Assembly (NCBI GenBank): GCA_029259835.1
Contig: JAJDEL010000694.1
Coordinates: forward strand, 1 to 6,756
DNA length: 6,756 bases
Direction: 5' to 3'
Source of the DNA: Planctomicrobium sp.
Lineage (GTDB): Bacteria; Planctomycetota; Planctomycetia; Planctomycetales; Planctomycetaceae
The notes under the pieces are model-generated. The model made no database searches, was not told the DNA's origin, and worked only from the letters and a program-made list of their open reading frames with translations. This document shows positions 6,495 to 6,756 of the stretch, piece after piece (position 1 is the first letter of the stretch; each line of letters starts with the position of its first letter). A program made the translations under genes and the position numbers.

Positions 6495-6653
6495 CAATAA
6501 GCGTGCGGAAGAGTGTGCGAAGATTACAGGGATCAGTAAACTCAATGAATGACACCTTTCATTTTCGGCTTCATCTCCTCGAGCCTGACAGATAAACTCT
6601 GCGAACAACACCCAAACTATTTCATCTTCGATAGAACCGTTTTGTCAATTCAT

Positions 6654-6668
6654 CATTGTGAAACAATG
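6654..6668 (+). repeat. Small hairpin that includes the lipoprotein start codon
   Basis: CATTGT (6654-6659) and ACAATG (6663-6668) pair perfectly around a GAA loop. The last three bases of the right arm are the proposed ATG. No Shine-Dalgarno sequence is visible upstream, so the hairpin may limit initiation, or the dyad may be a protein-binding site in DNA. Confidence 0.45.
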
Positions 6669-6756
6669 TCTCGTTCTTACATTTTCCTTCTACTGTTTGT
6701 TACCGCTTGCGGTCGGAGTACAACGACTCCGTCGGAAACGAAGCATGTTGCTCCGA
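6666..6756 (+). CDS. Lipoprotein, N-terminal fragment (cut by window edge)
   Basis: Thirty codons are visible before the right edge. The product starts MSRSYIFLLLFVTACG: a short basic start, a hydrophobic core, and the lipobox VTAC with the lipidated Cys at residue 15. The next residues are Gly, Arg and then a Ser/Thr/Pro-rich linker, as is common after a lipid anchor. The mature domain lies outside the window, so its function cannot be told. It is divergent from the five-pass membrane protein gene across 236 bases, in which I found no convincing plus-strand promoter. The ATG at 6666 has no clear ribosome site; an in-frame TTG at 6642 is a poorer alternative. Confidence 0.65.
   Translation, partial: MSRSYIFLLLFVTACGRSTTTPSETKHVAP

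Noticed and set aside
6430..6555. N-terminal extension of the five-pass membrane protein from an ATG at 6555
   Set aside because: A good promoter lies inside the extension, and a Shine-Dalgarno sequence directly precedes the ATG at 6429.

Overview
The window is most likely chromosomal DNA from a planctomycete of moderate GC content, of the Gimesia/Thalassoglobus/Rubinisphaera kind. I infer this from the mix of proteins (a Tat-exported deacetylase-like protein, a DUF2089 regulator beside a membrane-anchored TPR protein, an inverse-autotransporter-like barrel, secreted proteins without recognisable names) and from general codon use. No rRNA or other taxonomic marker is present, so the assignment is tentative. 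I see no tRNA, rRNA, CRISPR array, insertion sequence or phage gene.

Layout from left to right. (1) Positions 1-552, minus strand: the N-terminal 184 residues of an exported protein resembling the inverse autotransporter beta-barrel domain, running off the left edge. (2) Positions 553-866: a divergent intergenic region with a possible 10-codon leader ORF, a GC-rich inverted repeat and a sigma70-like promoter facing right. (3) Positions 867-2246, plus strand: a Tat-signal protein with the features of a distant polysaccharide-deacetylase (NodB-like) barrel. (4) Positions 2247-2492: a regulatory gap with two candidate promoters and a 30-bp dyad. (5) Positions 2493-4073, plus strand: a two-gene unit of a DUF2089 zinc-ribbon/HTH protein and a single-pass TPR protein, closed by a long rho-independent terminator at 4095-4148. 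(6) Positions 4241-4918, plus strand: a 225-residue secreted protein of unknown function. (7) Positions 4927-6429, minus strand and convergent with it: a 500-residue, five-pass membrane protein with DUF3592-like soluble parts. Its promoter at 6466-6494 supports a start 42 codons inside the longest possible frame. (8) Position 6666 onward, plus strand: the first 30 codons of a lipoprotein, cut by the right edge.

Most products are predicted to act in the envelope: outer membrane barrel, Tat-exported enzyme, periplasmic TPR protein, secreted protein, inner membrane protein and lipoprotein. Only the DUF2089-TPR pair has a clear operon link; there the cytosolic regulator and the membrane TPR protein plausibly work together. 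The other genes have separate promoters or opposite strands, and I see no evidence for one shared pathway. I did not find a convincing new defence or mobile system; the DUF2089-TPR module is the best candidate for undescribed biology.
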